Shown piece after piece: positions 37,652-46,111 of a DNA stretch of 64,000 nucleotides (positions within the stretch are counted from its first letter, which is position 1; each line of letters opens with the position of its first letter). Origin of the DNA: Butyrivibrio sp. AE3009 (GTDB taxonomy: Bacteria; Bacillota; Clostridia; Lachnospirales; Lachnospiraceae); contig NZ_ATVS01000009.1 of assembly GCF_000420845.1 (NCBI RefSeq), positions 1 through 64,000 on the forward strand, in the 5' to 3' direction. A program made the translations under genes and the position numbers. The notes under the pieces are model-generated. The model did not search any database. It was not told the DNA's origin and saw nothing but the letters and a program-made list of their open reading frames with translations.

Positions 37652-38737
37652 ATGTATCAGTATCTTGAAGATAATAATTCTGATTCAAACCCAATAGCAT
37701 TTGAAACTCAGGATAATCCGCAGCCTCCCGTGCAATTTGACACAGAAGCTGCGCTGAAAGACCGCAACGATCGTCTTCGCGGCGAGTTTCTTTTAGAGGA
37801 GAGCAATCCGAACATCAAGCGTGAGTATCTTGAGTCAGATATAGATTCCGACATCAGACAACAGCTGGCCAAACAGGAAGAATACGCAGACGCAGCGAAT
37901 CCTTTTTCCAAGAATAGCGACGACAGCAGACACACTTCTCGTAGCCAAAGGAAACAAGGCCCCTTCATGATTTCCATACTAAAGGTGTCGGCTGTATTTT
38001 TAGTGGTATTCTCACTGATCGCCGGCTATGCCCGTTTCTCGAGTCGTCCCGATGTCACCGACAAGCAGCACCCCTTCACTGTGACAACCCTGTCACAGGA
38101 TGCGGATCTTGTAGATTCCTGCAATATAGATTTTTACGACTTTTACCTTACAAGCGACGGCGATCTGTACATGTACGACACCCGCTTCAACGAGACCTAT
38201 CTTGCAGATAACAATATTACCGCCATCTACTATAACGAAAACTTCAGCGATGCCCATTTTATCTACGCCACCAAAGAAAACGGAAGCCGAACCGGTATCG
38301 TCAAGATCACCACTTCAAAGGAGTATCAGACACTCCTTTTAGGTGAGCATTACCCCCAGATGGTTTCCTCCGACGGCAGATTTCTTTTTTACAGCGACAG
38401 ACAAAACGGCGGCATGCTCTATGTTTACGACAATTATTCAGAGACAAGCTTCAAGGTAAGTCATCTCAAGGATTCTTGTGTAATTGCCTCCAACAAAAAA
38501 GGTGATGCCGTCCTTATAAGGGACAACATCACCGGTGATATCTATGGCTGGAACGAAGCCGATTACAGAGATGATAAAGACCTCGAATATATCTGCAGCG
38601 GCAAAACCGAGTACACCATAAACTATGATTCTGATACCGCTATCACCATCAGCTTCAAGGATAAAAACGGAATGCAGCGTGTTGCGGTGTCACATGACAA
38701 GATTTACACGTGGGTGTATAAGAATTCAAGAGGATAA
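37652..38737 (+). CDS. Single-pass membrane protein with extracytoplasmic beta domain
   Basis: 361 residues. A polar cytoplasmic part (about 1-108) leads to one membrane segment (ISILKVSAVFLVVFSLIAGY, about 112-131) and an extracytoplasmic part of repeated beta pairs such as YLTSDGDLYMYDTRF, HYPQMVSSDGRFLFYSDR and NKKGDAVLIRDNITGD, which look like propeller blades. I do not recognise a named family. AAAGGAGAG precedes the ATG. Divergent from pflB, so the FNR-site region may be shared; its 3' end overlaps the convergent cyclase-like gene by 12 nt. Confidence 0.65.
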   Translation: MYQYLEDNNSDSNPIAFETQDNPQPPVQFDTEAALKDRNDRLRGEFLLEESNPNIKREYLESDIDSDIRQQLAKQEEYADAANPFSKNSDDSRHTSRSQRKQGPFMISILKVSAVFLVVFSLIAGYARFSSRPDVTDKQHPFTVTTLSQDADLVDSCNIDFYDFYLTSDGDLYMYDTRFNETYLADNNITAIYYNENFSDAHFIYATKENGSRTGIVKITTSKEYQTLLLGEHYPQMVSSDGRFLFYSDRQNGGMLYVYDNYSETSFKVSHLKDSCVIASNKKGDAVLIRDNITGDIYGWNEADYRDDKDLEYICSGKTEYTINYDSDTAITISFKDKNGMQRVAVSHDKIYTWVYKNSRG

Positions 38738-40627
38738 ATTCGCTTCTCTGGAACGCTTGACCAGATGCTCTATTTGAATACATTGAATTATTGTTGAATA
38801 AATCTTACTATCAAATTCTTTATTGCTCTTGCAATAAACCCAATCATTTAAGACGTCAAAGTCAAGATAGTCAGACCAGTAATCCCGATCAAGCCATTCA
38901 AGATACTCTTTCCTGCTATTAATTGTTTCCTCTTTTAAACCGCCGTCTTCTTTCTCATTCTTTTTATTCATGACAGTGTTTTTCATGCTGATGCTCTCTT
39001 TAGACTTCAGCCAGTACAAGGACTCTGGCATAATATCCTTGAAAGCCTCTCTGAAAATATATCGATTATAGTACCAGTTATGGTATAAATACCTGGGAAT
39101 GCCCAGTGCAAAATCAATTACTCTATAGTCAAGATATGGTGTCAAATATCTTATACCGGTACAACTCCCGTAGAAAGCCAAAACATCGAGTCTGTTTCTG
39201 CTGCCTCCTTGCCTAATATACCTAACAGGGTCGTATGCAAAATATAATAAAGGTAAAGCTTTTGTTTTATTTTTCTCAGCAAACTCAGGCTTCATAACAG
39301 GGTTAGCACCCGCATCCACATGGAAAAAAGGCTTTAACAACTTTTCTCTGGCATATTTTAAATTATCTCTAATAAGCCCAATGGTCTTAATAAGTCTGTA
39401 TTTCGAAACACTACTCCTTGAATACATCAGTCGCAAATAATGATAGTACTCATGATAGTGCAGCATTTCATATGGATTTGCCCTGTGACTAACGCCTTCA
39501 TCACCTCCGTGACCGGTAAAAACAAATTTAACACCTTGATTCCTCATAAATGAAGCAGTCTCATAGATTTGGGCTGTATTCATATAGTGTGGAAATGCAT
39601 ATTTTATATAATAATAGGTATTTTTATATTTTCCTTCAGTATCCAAAAAGAAACGTTGATTAAGAGTCTCGTCCCCGTCAATCTGTATTTTCAGCCCCCC
39701 ATAGTTACATTCTATTCCTGCCTTTTCACATACATCTTTTATTACAAGGCGCTCATCCTTTTCCACTATAGGTAGATAATCTTCCCCAGGAGTCCAGGAA
39801 TAATACACGCAGTCTTTTCTCAATCCTGCCAAAAGCAGATCAATCACGCTTGAATCTAAGCCCCCTGACAATTCCGCTCCAATTCGAAATGATGATGCTC
39901 TTGCTCTAATAGCAACAGCATTCTCTACTAACTTCCTAAGTTCACGAGTATACTCTGTCCTATTCTTACAGCGAATCTTTTTTTCTCCGGGAATCCAATA
40001 GTAGCCTTCGTTACATGTTATTTTAGAATCAGAAAAATCAAACTTTACATAACCACCGGGAGACACACATTTGATTCTACGATATTCAGTATTTGTTGCT
40101 GAATGCTCAGATGCACCTATCATCGCATAATACAATAGTTCTTCATTAACTGAAACATCTGTATCCTCTACAGAAGTAATGCCTCTGATATCCGTAGAAA
40201 AAATCACTCTCTTATCATCCTGATAGTAAAAAAGTGGCCTGATTCCCATGTGATCTCTAAACAGCACAAGTTGCTTTCCAAAATCATCCCAAATGGCTCC
40301 TGCGAAATCTCCATTTATGTCTTTTAAGCCTTGAATCCCTTTTTCTTTTATTGTACAAAAAATATAATCATGGTCAGATTGTTCTGTTTCATTCTCTGAA
40401 AATACAAATGCATCAATGGCTCCTAGCATGCTTCCGTTCTTCATTAGATAATTATCAGCATTTGAATCCTTTTCTCTCAAACGCTCAGGCTTGATTCCCA
40501 AAAGAAAGGTCTCTGTAACAGTCCTTTGATTCTCCAAATCACCGTACAGACCATTCCACTTAGTCAATCCAATGTAATTAGTTTGTTCGATTTTATTTTT
40601 TGAAACTACACCATATATTCCACTCAT
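38726..40627 (-). CDS. Asparagine synthetase-like protein, candidate lasso peptide cyclase (C protein)
   Basis: 633 residues with the two-domain asparagine synthetase B layout: N-terminal glutaminase-like fold (1-200) and C-terminal ATP-pyrophosphatase domain with the P-loop AELSGGLDSSV (about 245) and FTGHGGDEG (about 370). True AsnB needs Cys2; here residue 2 is Ser (MSGIYGV), so ammonia cannot be released from glutamine. Lasso peptide cyclases keep this fold and use ATP to activate the Asp or Glu side chain that closes the ring. The gene follows a short peptide gene with a lasso-type leader. No B1, B2 or transporter gene is adjacent. An orphan AsnB paralogue is the alternative. Confidence 0.7.
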   Translation of the reverse strand: MSGIYGVVSKNKIEQTNYIGLTKWNGLYGDLENQRTVTETFLLGIKPERLREKDSNADNYLMKNGSMLGAIDAFVFSENETEQSDHDYIFCTIKEKGIQGLKDINGDFAGAIWDDFGKQLVLFRDHMGIRPLFYYQDDKRVIFSTDIRGITSVEDTDVSVNEELLYYAMIGASEHSATNTEYRRIKCVSPGGYVKFDFSDSKITCNEGYYWIPGEKKIRCKNRTEYTRELRKLVENAVAIRARASSFRIGAELSGGLDSSVIDLLLAGLRKDCVYYSWTPGEDYLPIVEKDERLVIKDVCEKAGIECNYGGLKIQIDGDETLNQRFFLDTEGKYKNTYYYIKYAFPHYMNTAQIYETASFMRNQGVKFVFTGHGGDEGVSHRANPYEMLHYHEYYHYLRLMYSRSSVSKYRLIKTIGLIRDNLKYAREKLLKPFFHVDAGANPVMKPEFAEKNKTKALPLLYFAYDPVRYIRQGGSRNRLDVLAFYGSCTGIRYLTPYLDYRVIDFALGIPRYLYHNWYYNRYIFREAFKDIMPESLYWLKSKESISMKNTVMNKKNEKEDGGLKEETINSRKEYLEWLDRDYWSDYLDFDVLNDWVYCKSNKEFDSKIYSTIIQCIQIEHLVKRSREANLSS

Positions 40628-40680
40628 AATTCACCATGAACCACTTCAAAATCTCATTATTATACTAACTGACATATACA

Positions 40681-40715
40681 AAAATAAGAGCTCATCAAAT
40701 GTCTTTGATGAGCTC
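40681..40715 (-). terminator. Terminator between the peptide gene and the cyclase-like gene
   Basis: A 12-bp perfect stem (40688-40699 with 40704-40715) is followed on the minus strand by TTATTTTT. It should allow much more precursor transcript than cyclase transcript, as often seen in peptide gene clusters. Confidence 0.8.
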
Positions 40716-40741
40716 TTTAACACCAATTTAAGACGACTGAA

Positions 40742-40939
40742 TTATGATAACTTATCAGTAAACTCTTCTTCCTCAGGAGTTGATTCTGTACCCTTTTCTT
40801 CCTGGCCCTTATCGCCTTTAGGAGTATGGTCATGTGTGCCCCCATACCATGTGCAACTCTCGTGATCATCGCACCAGAATCCTCCAGCAGTCTCTGTAAG
40901 GTTTAATTCTGCAAGTTCAGGTGTGTTCCATTTCTTCAT
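40742..40939 (-). CDS. Candidate lasso-type precursor peptide
   Basis: 65 residues, too small for most gene callers. The leader MKKWNTPELAELNLTETA has the xxxP-x-L...T pattern of paeninodin-type lasso precursors, with Thr17 two residues before Gly19. If cleavage occurs after Ala18, the core starts GGFWCDDHESC: Asp at position 7 or Glu at position 9 could close the ring onto Gly1, and Cys5 and Cys11 could form a disulfide. The rest is a long acidic hydrophilic tail, longer than usual. GGAGGAG lies upstream of the ATG and a terminator follows. The lasso assignment is inference. Confidence 0.6.
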   Translation of the reverse strand: MKKWNTPELAELNLTETAGGFWCDDHESCTWYGGTHDHTPKGDKGQEEKGTESTPEEEEFTDKLS

Positions 40940-41160
40940 TATAACTCTCCTCCGTTTTCTGTATTTTTAGTATATTCTTTAGGATATTTCATATTCTATC
41001 GAACTGCTATTCATAGGTCAATAATTCTTTCATCATTGTTACATATAGCCCCTCCCAAAGCCTTGAATTGTCTGAGTTTTATAGGTTCATTTAATCTATA
41101 ATTTATACATTTTTGTTATTTGTCAAAAACTATCTATTTGGATTGCTTTTTGTCTGATTA

Positions 41161-41197
41161 TTTTATACCAAACAGAACCGTCCCCATTGGTATAAAA
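41161..41197. repeat. REP sequence at the 3' flank of the RAYT gene
   Basis: TTTTATACCAAACAGAACCG ... CCATTGGTATAAAA; matches, in inverse or direct form, the two sequences at 42242-42289 and 42309-42356. Confidence 0.85.
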
Positions 41198-41221
41198 TCA
41201 CCCACACAGGTGTATCTTCCT

Positions 41222-41971
41222 TTATCTATCCCCTATAGCCTTTTTTATTGTTGGCCTGGAAACACCGGTAAGTCGTTCAATTTGTCTAAGTGTCACGCCT
41301 CTGCCATGAATTTTTTTCAACACATCAAAGCGTTCGTTCTTGTCCATGGATTTTAGTCCCTTTTGATTTTTATCTTCAGGCACATATTCCCTTACTATTT
41401 CTTCGGCCCAGGTATCATCATGCTTTTCATCGTACTCCATGCAGCTATCGTCATTCTCGGTTCCAATGAATTTTCGATAACGTTCCCCGTTATCTATATA
41501 TTTTTTGACGTAGCTAAAGTCCATATACTCCGGCGGATTATAATAGTCCCAGTAACTACTCCATCCATACTTAGATGCGCTGCATATTCCAGCCTTCTGC
41601 GGATTATTCAAAATGTATCTGAAGACTGTAAAAAAATATCTGCCATCATCCACCGGCTCGCTCCTATACCTATCCTGAAACAGATGACCAACACGGTTGT
41701 ACTTGGAATTGAAATAATAGGAATAGCTAACGCCTATCTTTTTCATCAAAACAGCTATAGCATCCTTTTCGCCTTTCAACAGTAGATGTACATGGTTATT
41801 CATCAGGCAGTATGCGCATATTTTTACTTCCGTATCCATACAATATTGACTGAGTCTTTTAAGATAATATCCATAATCCCTTGGATCCTCGAAAATTCGC
41901 TGTTTATTTATTCCTCGTGTGATGACGTGCATGTATCCGGAATAGCTTGCGGCACGTGGCTTTCGTGACAT
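41222..41971 (-). CDS. REP-associated tyrosine transposase (RAYT, Y1/HUH family)
   Basis: A single-strand DNA transposase of about 249 residues. The HUH motif is seen in MNNHVHLLLKG (about residue 58-66), after YSGYMHVITRGINKQRIF near the N-terminus, and RYILNNPQKAG follows near 117. A C-terminal helix-turn-helix (GRGVTLRQIERLTGVSRPTI) is extra and may bind DNA or control expression. RAYTs are usually single-copy housekeeping-like genes that move or maintain the REP palindromes around them; here matching palindromes lie on both sides. Its promoter carries tandem 11-bp response-regulator-type boxes at 42109-42130. Confidence 0.9.
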   Translation of the reverse strand: MSRKPRAASYSGYMHVITRGINKQRIFEDPRDYGYYLKRLSQYCMDTEVKICAYCLMNNHVHLLLKGEKDAIAVLMKKIGVSYSYYFNSKYNRVGHLFQDRYRSEPVDDGRYFFTVFRYILNNPQKAGICSASKYGWSSYWDYYNPPEYMDFSYVKKYIDNGERYRKFIGTENDDSCMEYDEKHDDTWAEEIVREYVPEDKNQKGLKSMDKNERFDVLKKIHGRGVTLRQIERLTGVSRPTIKKAIGDR

Positions 41972-42064
41972 TATTTTCTCCTATGACTTATTAATGACTT
42001 TTTTGGAAATGTCCGGCTGAAATATCATTGCCGTGTCTGAAGGCTCAGAACTGAGCTCACGACT

Positions 42065-42130
42065 AGGGTAGCATAAACTGCCTGTCATGTAAACAGCTTT
42101 GGTGCAATCTTAAGAAAGCCTTAAGAAATT
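42065..42130 (-). promoter_or_regulatory. RAYT promoter with tandem 11-bp boxes
   Basis: On the minus strand TTTACA (42093-42088), 17-bp spacer, TACCCT (42070-42065). Upstream lie two direct repeats of TTTCTTAAGNN (42109-42119 and 42120-42130), the 11-bp period typical of OmpR/PhoB-family regulators. The same arrangement occurs at 63590-63676. Confidence 0.6.
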
Positions 42131-42241
42131 TATGTTTTGTCGCATTTTTATTTACATGATGCCAAAGCAATCTGCTCTTTTTGATTCTACGCAATGTTTT
42201 AGTTTGATATAATTACCATAGATTATCGGGCAAACTACATC

Positions 42242-42356
42242 AGCGGGACGTTTTTATACCAATGGGGACGGTTCTGTTTGGTATAGTTTGTGCATGTAAT
42301 GATATGCAAAACTATACCAAACAGAACCGTCCCCATTGGTATAAAAACGCCCCGCT
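42242..42356. repeat. Inverted pair of REP sequences in front of pflA
   Basis: Two 48-nt arms (42242-42289 and 42309-42356) are complementary with one mismatch and carry the CCAAACAGAACCGTCCCCAT palindrome. The pair lies between a possible -10 box TATAAT (42208-42213) and the pflA start, so it would form a very long hairpin in that mRNA. Confidence 0.9.
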
Positions 42357-42402
42357 AGTATAGTACACGATAGTATAGTTACAGAAAGACGAGGAAATAA
42401 TT

Positions 42403-43131
42403 ATGATAAAAGGAGCAATCCATTCCATAGAGACTTTCGGTTCCGTTGACGGGCCGGGCATCAGATTTCTTGTATTCCTTAAGGGGTGCAAGCTTCGCTG
42501 CAAGTATTGCCACAACGCAGACACCTGGGATCCCAATTCCGAGGATATGAGAAGTGCCGATGAGCTGCTGGACTTCGCAGAAAGGTACAGAACCTATTGG
42601 GGAGAAGACGGTGGAATCACTGTCAGCGGCGGAGAGCCCCTGCTTCAGATTGATTTTCTTTTGGAATTCTTCAAGAAGGCAAAAGAAAAAGGCATAAACA
42701 CCTGCATAGATACAGCGCTTCAGCCTTTTACAAAAGAGGAGCCCTTCTTTTCCAAATTCCAAGAGCTCATGAAATATACGGATTTGTTATTGGTTGATAT
42801 CAAACACATCGACAGAGATGAGCATATTAAGCTCACAGGTCTTCCCAACGAGAATATCATCGAAGGCATGAAGTACCTCTCAGAGATTGACAAACCCATC
42901 TGGATCAGACACGTACTGGTTCCGGGCATTACCGACAACGACGAGTATCTTCACAAGACCAGAGCGTTCATCGAAACTCTCTCCAATGTAAAAAGAATTG
43001 ATGTATTGCCCTATCACACCCTTGGCCAGCACAAGTTTGAAGCCCTAGGCATTCCCTACCAGCTGGAAGGCGTCAAATCCCCCACCGCCGACCGCGTCGA
43101 AAACGCCCGCAATATTCTAAACGGCAAATAA
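42403..43131 (+). CDS. pflA: Pyruvate formate-lyase activating enzyme
   Basis: Radical SAM enzyme that puts the glycyl radical on PflB. 242 residues, the usual length. The iron-sulfur motif CxxxCxxC is CKLRCKYC (about residue 30-37), preceded by SVDGPGIRF, with the GGE SAM-binding motif in ITVSGGEPLL (about 75-80). GAGG lies about 9 nt before the ATG. pflB is 5 kb away on the other strand. The next gene downstream, convergent, is the FNR-like regulator. The leader contains a 48-bp REP hairpin. Confidence 0.96.
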   Translation: MIKGAIHSIETFGSVDGPGIRFLVFLKGCKLRCKYCHNADTWDPNSEDMRSADELLDFAERYRTYWGEDGGITVSGGEPLLQIDFLLEFFKKAKEKGINTCIDTALQPFTKEEPFFSKFQELMKYTDLLLVDIKHIDRDEHIKLTGLPNENIIEGMKYLSEIDKPIWIRHVLVPGITDNDEYLHKTRAFIETLSNVKRIDVLPYHTLGQHKFEALGIPYQLEGVKSPTADRVENARNILNGK

Positions 43132-43267
43132 TACACTATCTCCCTTCTATCCATGATTGCTATAGACCGGGAAAAAGGGAGATTATACTCTGCAAGCGCA
43201 TCTTCTACCGGTGTCATAGCACAGGACAAGGTGCTCTGGGACAGAAAAGCGGCTTGTCCGTCCTCTA

Positions 43268-44041
43268 TCACTGTGAGACGTATATCTCCCTCAGGGCGTC
43301 TCGGTCCAGTACTTTAATCTTGCCGTGGCCTGTGCGGGTGATAAGATTCATCTTCTCCATCTCCCTGAGCTTACGACTGACCGTCTCAGTCCTAAGGCTC
43401 ACACTGGCAGCGATATCATCGAGCTTGAGCACGATGTCATCAGTGGCGCTTCGGTCCACTCTGTACATGAGGAATCCAGCAAGTCTAGCCATGGGATCCT
43501 TGGTAGACAGTAGCATGTTTCTCTCGTTGGCATCGTGAAGTTTTTTACTGAGAAGAATGATGGTATTCATGGCTGCAGTAGGGTCATTTACCACCTTGAT
43601 GAAATCATCCCTGTGTATCTGACAGATGGATGCATTGGTAAGGCACACTGCAGAATAAGGATAAATACTGCCATCCAGGAACATTCCTTCCCAGATGATA
43701 TCGTGGTCCGCAAGAATAGTAATGATCTGCTCTCTTCCAAGGGAGTCATAACGGCAGAGCTTGACTCTGCCTTTTCTTATGATACAGATGGAATCAACAG
43801 GGTCACCTTCTCTGAAGAGATAACTGTTCTTCTTGAGCGTCTCATGAACCGAGTGCTCCATAAGGCTCACCTGGGCGTTGACAGGAAGACCCTCGATAAG
43901 AGGCACGCTCTCTGTGCAGAAGCCGCCGCATTCCTCGCAGATATTAAGTCCTACAATACCCCTCTTCAAGGCATTGTTCTGACCTTCCGATGGCTTCTTA
44001 TATATTCCGTTGTTTCTGATATTTTGATTTCTTTCGCTCAT
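43268..44041 (-). CDS. Crp/FNR-family regulator with N-terminal cysteines
   Basis: 257 residues: an N-terminal extension with CEECGGFC (Cys35, 38, 42), a cyclic-nucleotide-fold sensor domain (about 55-165) and a winged helix. The recognition helix reads LRTETVSRKLREM, with Glu, Ser and Arg at the three positions that make FNR read TTGAT half-sites. The cysteines could hold an iron-sulfur cluster, but spacing C-x2-C-x3-C differs from E. coli FNR. A perfect FNR box lies at pflB, and pflA is the convergent neighbour. The ATG overlaps the stop of the NUDIX gene (ATGA), so they are co-translated. Confidence 0.85.
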   Translation of the reverse strand: MSERNQNIRNNGIYKKPSEGQNNALKRGIVGLNICEECGGFCTESVPLIEGLPVNAQVSLMEHSVHETLKKNSYLFREGDPVDSICIIRKGRVKLCRYDSLGREQIITILADHDIIWEGMFLDGSIYPYSAVCLTNASICQIHRDDFIKVVNDPTAAMNTIILLSKKLHDANERNMLLSTKDPMARLAGFLMYRVDRSATDDIVLKLDDIAASVSLRTETVSRKLREMEKMNLITRTGHGKIKVLDRDALREIYVSQ

Positions 44042-44598
44042 GATCTACTCCACAGATAGCAATAAGCCTGTGTTCTTGCGGCAAAAGGTTCTGTCTTAAG
44101 GAGCTGTCTTACCTGCTCCTTGGTATACCAGCCGGGCTCGATCTCTTCCAGAGTAGAGCTGCTCTTGGAAAAAGTCCCTGCGGCTCTTCCAACACAGCAC
44201 ACGTTCTTCTCATTGGAAAATCCCACAGCACTGTAGCTCTCTCCGATCCAGTCATCAATAGCCACAAGGTCAAGACCTGTCTCTTCCTTAAGCTCGCGCC
44301 TTGCGCTCTCCTCCGGAACTTCTCCGGGGTCGATAAGACCTGCCGGAAAATTGTAGACCCAGGCACCGGGAGCCATTCTGAATTCCCTGTTGATAAGGAT
44401 CTTCTCTCCGGTCTCGTCATGCATGATCAGCACAACTGCGTCCACTTTCTTGTTATGTATATCCTCAAAGCCCTTGAGATTGGGATTTCTGCTGATTATC
44501 TCATAGACTTTGTCGATGTTGTCTTCTGTTTTGTAGTGAAGGTCATAGCGGGTGATAAAATGGCCCTGCTCCTTCTTTTCTAAGTATTCAAATCGCAT
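44038..44598 (-). CDS. NUDIX hydrolase, ADP-ribose pyrophosphatase-like
   Basis: Hydrolyses a nucleoside diphosphate linked to another group. The NUDIX box GLIDPGEVPEESARRELKEE is complete and is preceded by the FRMAPGAWVYNFPAG stretch typical of ADP-ribose pyrophosphatases. 186 residues from the start used here (MRFEYL, GGAG six bases upstream); upstream ATGs at 44613 and 44610 also have a possible site. Co-translated with the FNR-like regulator. The first codons and leader are part of a 39-nt sequence repeated at 44788-44826. Confidence 0.85.
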   Translation of the reverse strand: MRFEYLEKKEQGHFITRYDLHYKTEDNIDKVYEIISRNPNLKGFEDIHNKKVDAVVLIMHDETGEKILINREFRMAPGAWVYNFPAGLIDPGEVPEESARRELKEETGLDLVAIDDWIGESYSAVGFSNEKNVCCVGRAAGTFSKSSSTLEEIEPGWYTKEQVRQLLKTEPFAARTQAYCYLWSRS

Positions 44599-44624
44599 AC
44601 TATTCTCCATCATTACTCCGCGAT
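44586..44624. repeat. 39-nt direct repeat, copy 1 (NUDIX start region)
   Basis: Exactly identical to 44788-44826; begins ATTCAAATCGCATACTATTC. It contains the first codons of the NUDIX gene and its ribosome-binding site. Confidence 0.9.
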
Positions 44625-44760
44625 ATCGCATGACTCCTCTACGTTCTCGTCATGCTACGTCCACTCGGAAATCGATGTGCTCATAAATATCGCGCATCTT
44701 TTTTCCTCATGTCCGTTCAGTCATTTCATAAACACAACGCTTTGTGCACGCACAGCATTG
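44614..44760. ncRNA. Structured intergenic element, family 2 copy 1
   Basis: Aligns end to end with 53408-53540: TACTCCGYGATAYCGCATG, then ACGYTCTCG, TGCTAC, TCGGAA, TTCCTCATGT and GTTCRGTC. GCATGAC (44628-44634) pairs with GTCATGC (44649-44655); the other copy has GCATGGC/GCCGTGC, a compensated change. A GTGC-AC-GCAC hairpin follows. Like copy 2 it lies just upstream of a minus-strand start codon. Confidence 0.5.
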
Positions 44761-44787
44761 TATTTACTCATTCCTTATATCGCTCAT

Positions 44788-44826
44788 ATTCAAATCGCAT
44801 ACTATTCTCCATCATTACTCCGCGAT
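44788..44826. repeat. 39-nt direct repeat, copy 2
   Basis: Partner of 44586-44624, followed by a further 25 nt of family 2 sequence (GACTTCTCTGCGTTCTCGTC). It lies just past the stop codon of the serine hydrolase gene and is probably a remnant of a local duplication. Confidence 0.9.
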
Positions 44827-44862
44827 TTCGATAGACTTCTCTGCGTTCTCGTCACCCAAAAA

Positions 44863-46017
44863 TCAACAAGCGCCGTACACAATCTGTCTGATTCCGCGGA
44901 TAAAGTTATAATCACAACCGCCCTCAATCTGCTGCATATAGATCACGATCAGCTCCTCGGTGGGATCAACAAAGAAATAGGTGCCTGCCATTCCGTCCCA
45001 TCCATATTCGCCAATACTGCCGTTTGAGCAGGCAGCGGAAGGATCCGTCAGAATCCTGAAATAGTTGCCGTATCCATAGCCAACACAGCTGTCCAGATCC
45101 AGCGCATCCTGCTGAAGAGGTGTGAGCTGTGGGCTTGTCATAAAGGCAAGGGTCTTCTTGCCGATAAGCTCTTTGCCGTGATAAGAGCCCTTGTTAAGTA
45201 GCATCTGGGCAAAATGCGTATAGTCGTTGATAGTTGAATACAGCCCTGCGCCGCCGCTCTCAAATAAAGGCTCCCTTGTGGGATGCTCCATGGACAGGCG
45301 TCTTCTGACATCATCCTCTGCTCTCACTGCCTTACCTGTCTTATCTCTTCTGTAGAGAACAGCTGCTCTGAAGGCCTTGCTGTCGTCAATCTTAAATCCT
45401 GTATCCTCCATGTTAAGAGGAGTAAATATCTCCTTTTTCAAAAACTCGGAATACTTCTGTCCTGTGATAACCTCCATCACCGCTGCCATAACATCCGCGG
45501 AATAACCGTATCTGAATCCGGTTCCCGGCTCGAAGGCAAGATAGCCTTCCGCCAGTTTGTTGCAGAAATCCACGTTGCTCTTAAGGATTCCCGACTGTCT
45601 CTGGGCCGTTGCTTCCTTCACAACCTTGCCCATAGATCTCTCTGCCTCACCGAAATCACCGGGATACACAATGCCGGAAGTCATGTTCAACAGATCTTTT
45701 ATCAAAATAGGATTCTCCGCCTTCTTGATTCCCTCCGGAGAAGCAACCTTGCAATCCTTGAAGGCAGGCAGATAATCGGATACCTTGCTCATAAGGTCCA
45801 GCTCACCTCTCTCATAGAGCATCATGGCTGCCATGGCGGTGATGGGCTTAGTCATACTGAAAATCTTGTAGATGCTATCCTCCCTGTCGGGCTCAAGGTG
45901 ATTCTCATAGACTCTTTTGCCCTTGTGTTCCACAACAAGAGCTGCGCCCTGGATTCTCCCGAGCTTCTGCTGAGCCTCCATATATGTAGTCAGTCTGCCA
46001 AGTTTCCTGATATTCAT
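44863..46017 (-). CDS. Serine hydrolase of the beta-lactamase / penicillin-binding superfamily (class C fold)
   Basis: About 384 residues with no signal peptide. The catalytic SxxK is in KIFSMTKPITAM (about residue 55) and the second motif Y-x-N position reads YGYSAD (about 170). Such cytoplasmic members are esterases or D-amino-acid peptidases more often than beta-lactamases, so I do not call it a resistance gene. The start at 46017 has GGAAGGA 8 nt upstream; the frame extends 22 codons further. A terminator separates it from the Na/Pi symporter gene upstream. Confidence 0.85.
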   Translation of the reverse strand: MNIRKLGRLTTYMEAQQKLGRIQGAALVVEHKGKRVYENHLEPDREDSIYKIFSMTKPITAMAAMMLYERGELDLMSKVSDYLPAFKDCKVASPEGIKKAENPILIKDLLNMTSGIVYPGDFGEAERSMGKVVKEATAQRQSGILKSNVDFCNKLAEGYLAFEPGTGFRYGYSADVMAAVMEVITGQKYSEFLKKEIFTPLNMEDTGFKIDDSKAFRAAVLYRRDKTGKAVRAEDDVRRRLSMEHPTREPLFESGGAGLYSTINDYTHFAQMLLNKGSYHGKELIGKKTLAFMTSPQLTPLQQDALDLDSCVGYGYGNYFRILTDPSAACSNGSIGEYGWDGMAGTYFFVDPTEELIVIYMQQIEGGCDYNFIRGIRQIVYGAC

Positions 46018-46053
46018 AAACAAATCCTTCCAATTTATTCTTGTAATACGCTC

Positions 46054-46090
46054 AAAAGCTGTGAGAACCCCGCAGAGTCTCACAGCCTTT
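46054..46090 (-). terminator. Intrinsic terminator of the Na/Pi symporter gene
   Basis: GCTGTGAGA (46058-46066) pairs with TCTCACAGC (46078-46086); TTTT follows on the minus strand. Confidence 0.75.
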
Positions 46091-46111
46091 TAATGACAAT
46101 GTCTAACTGTG

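Noticed and set aside
38726..40627. Housekeeping asparagine synthetase
   Set aside because: Cys2 is replaced by Ser and the gene follows a short peptide gene; a biosynthetic AsnB needs the Cys for glutamine use.
42181..42194. FNR box before pflA (TTGATTCTACGCAA)
   Set aside because: Only one half-site fits and its distance to the nearest TATAAT is 23 bp, not the 32 bp expected for a class II site.
44863..46017. Beta-lactam resistance gene
   Set aside because: The SxxK motif is present but there is no signal peptide, and the second motif is atypical; esterase or peptidase activity is more likely.
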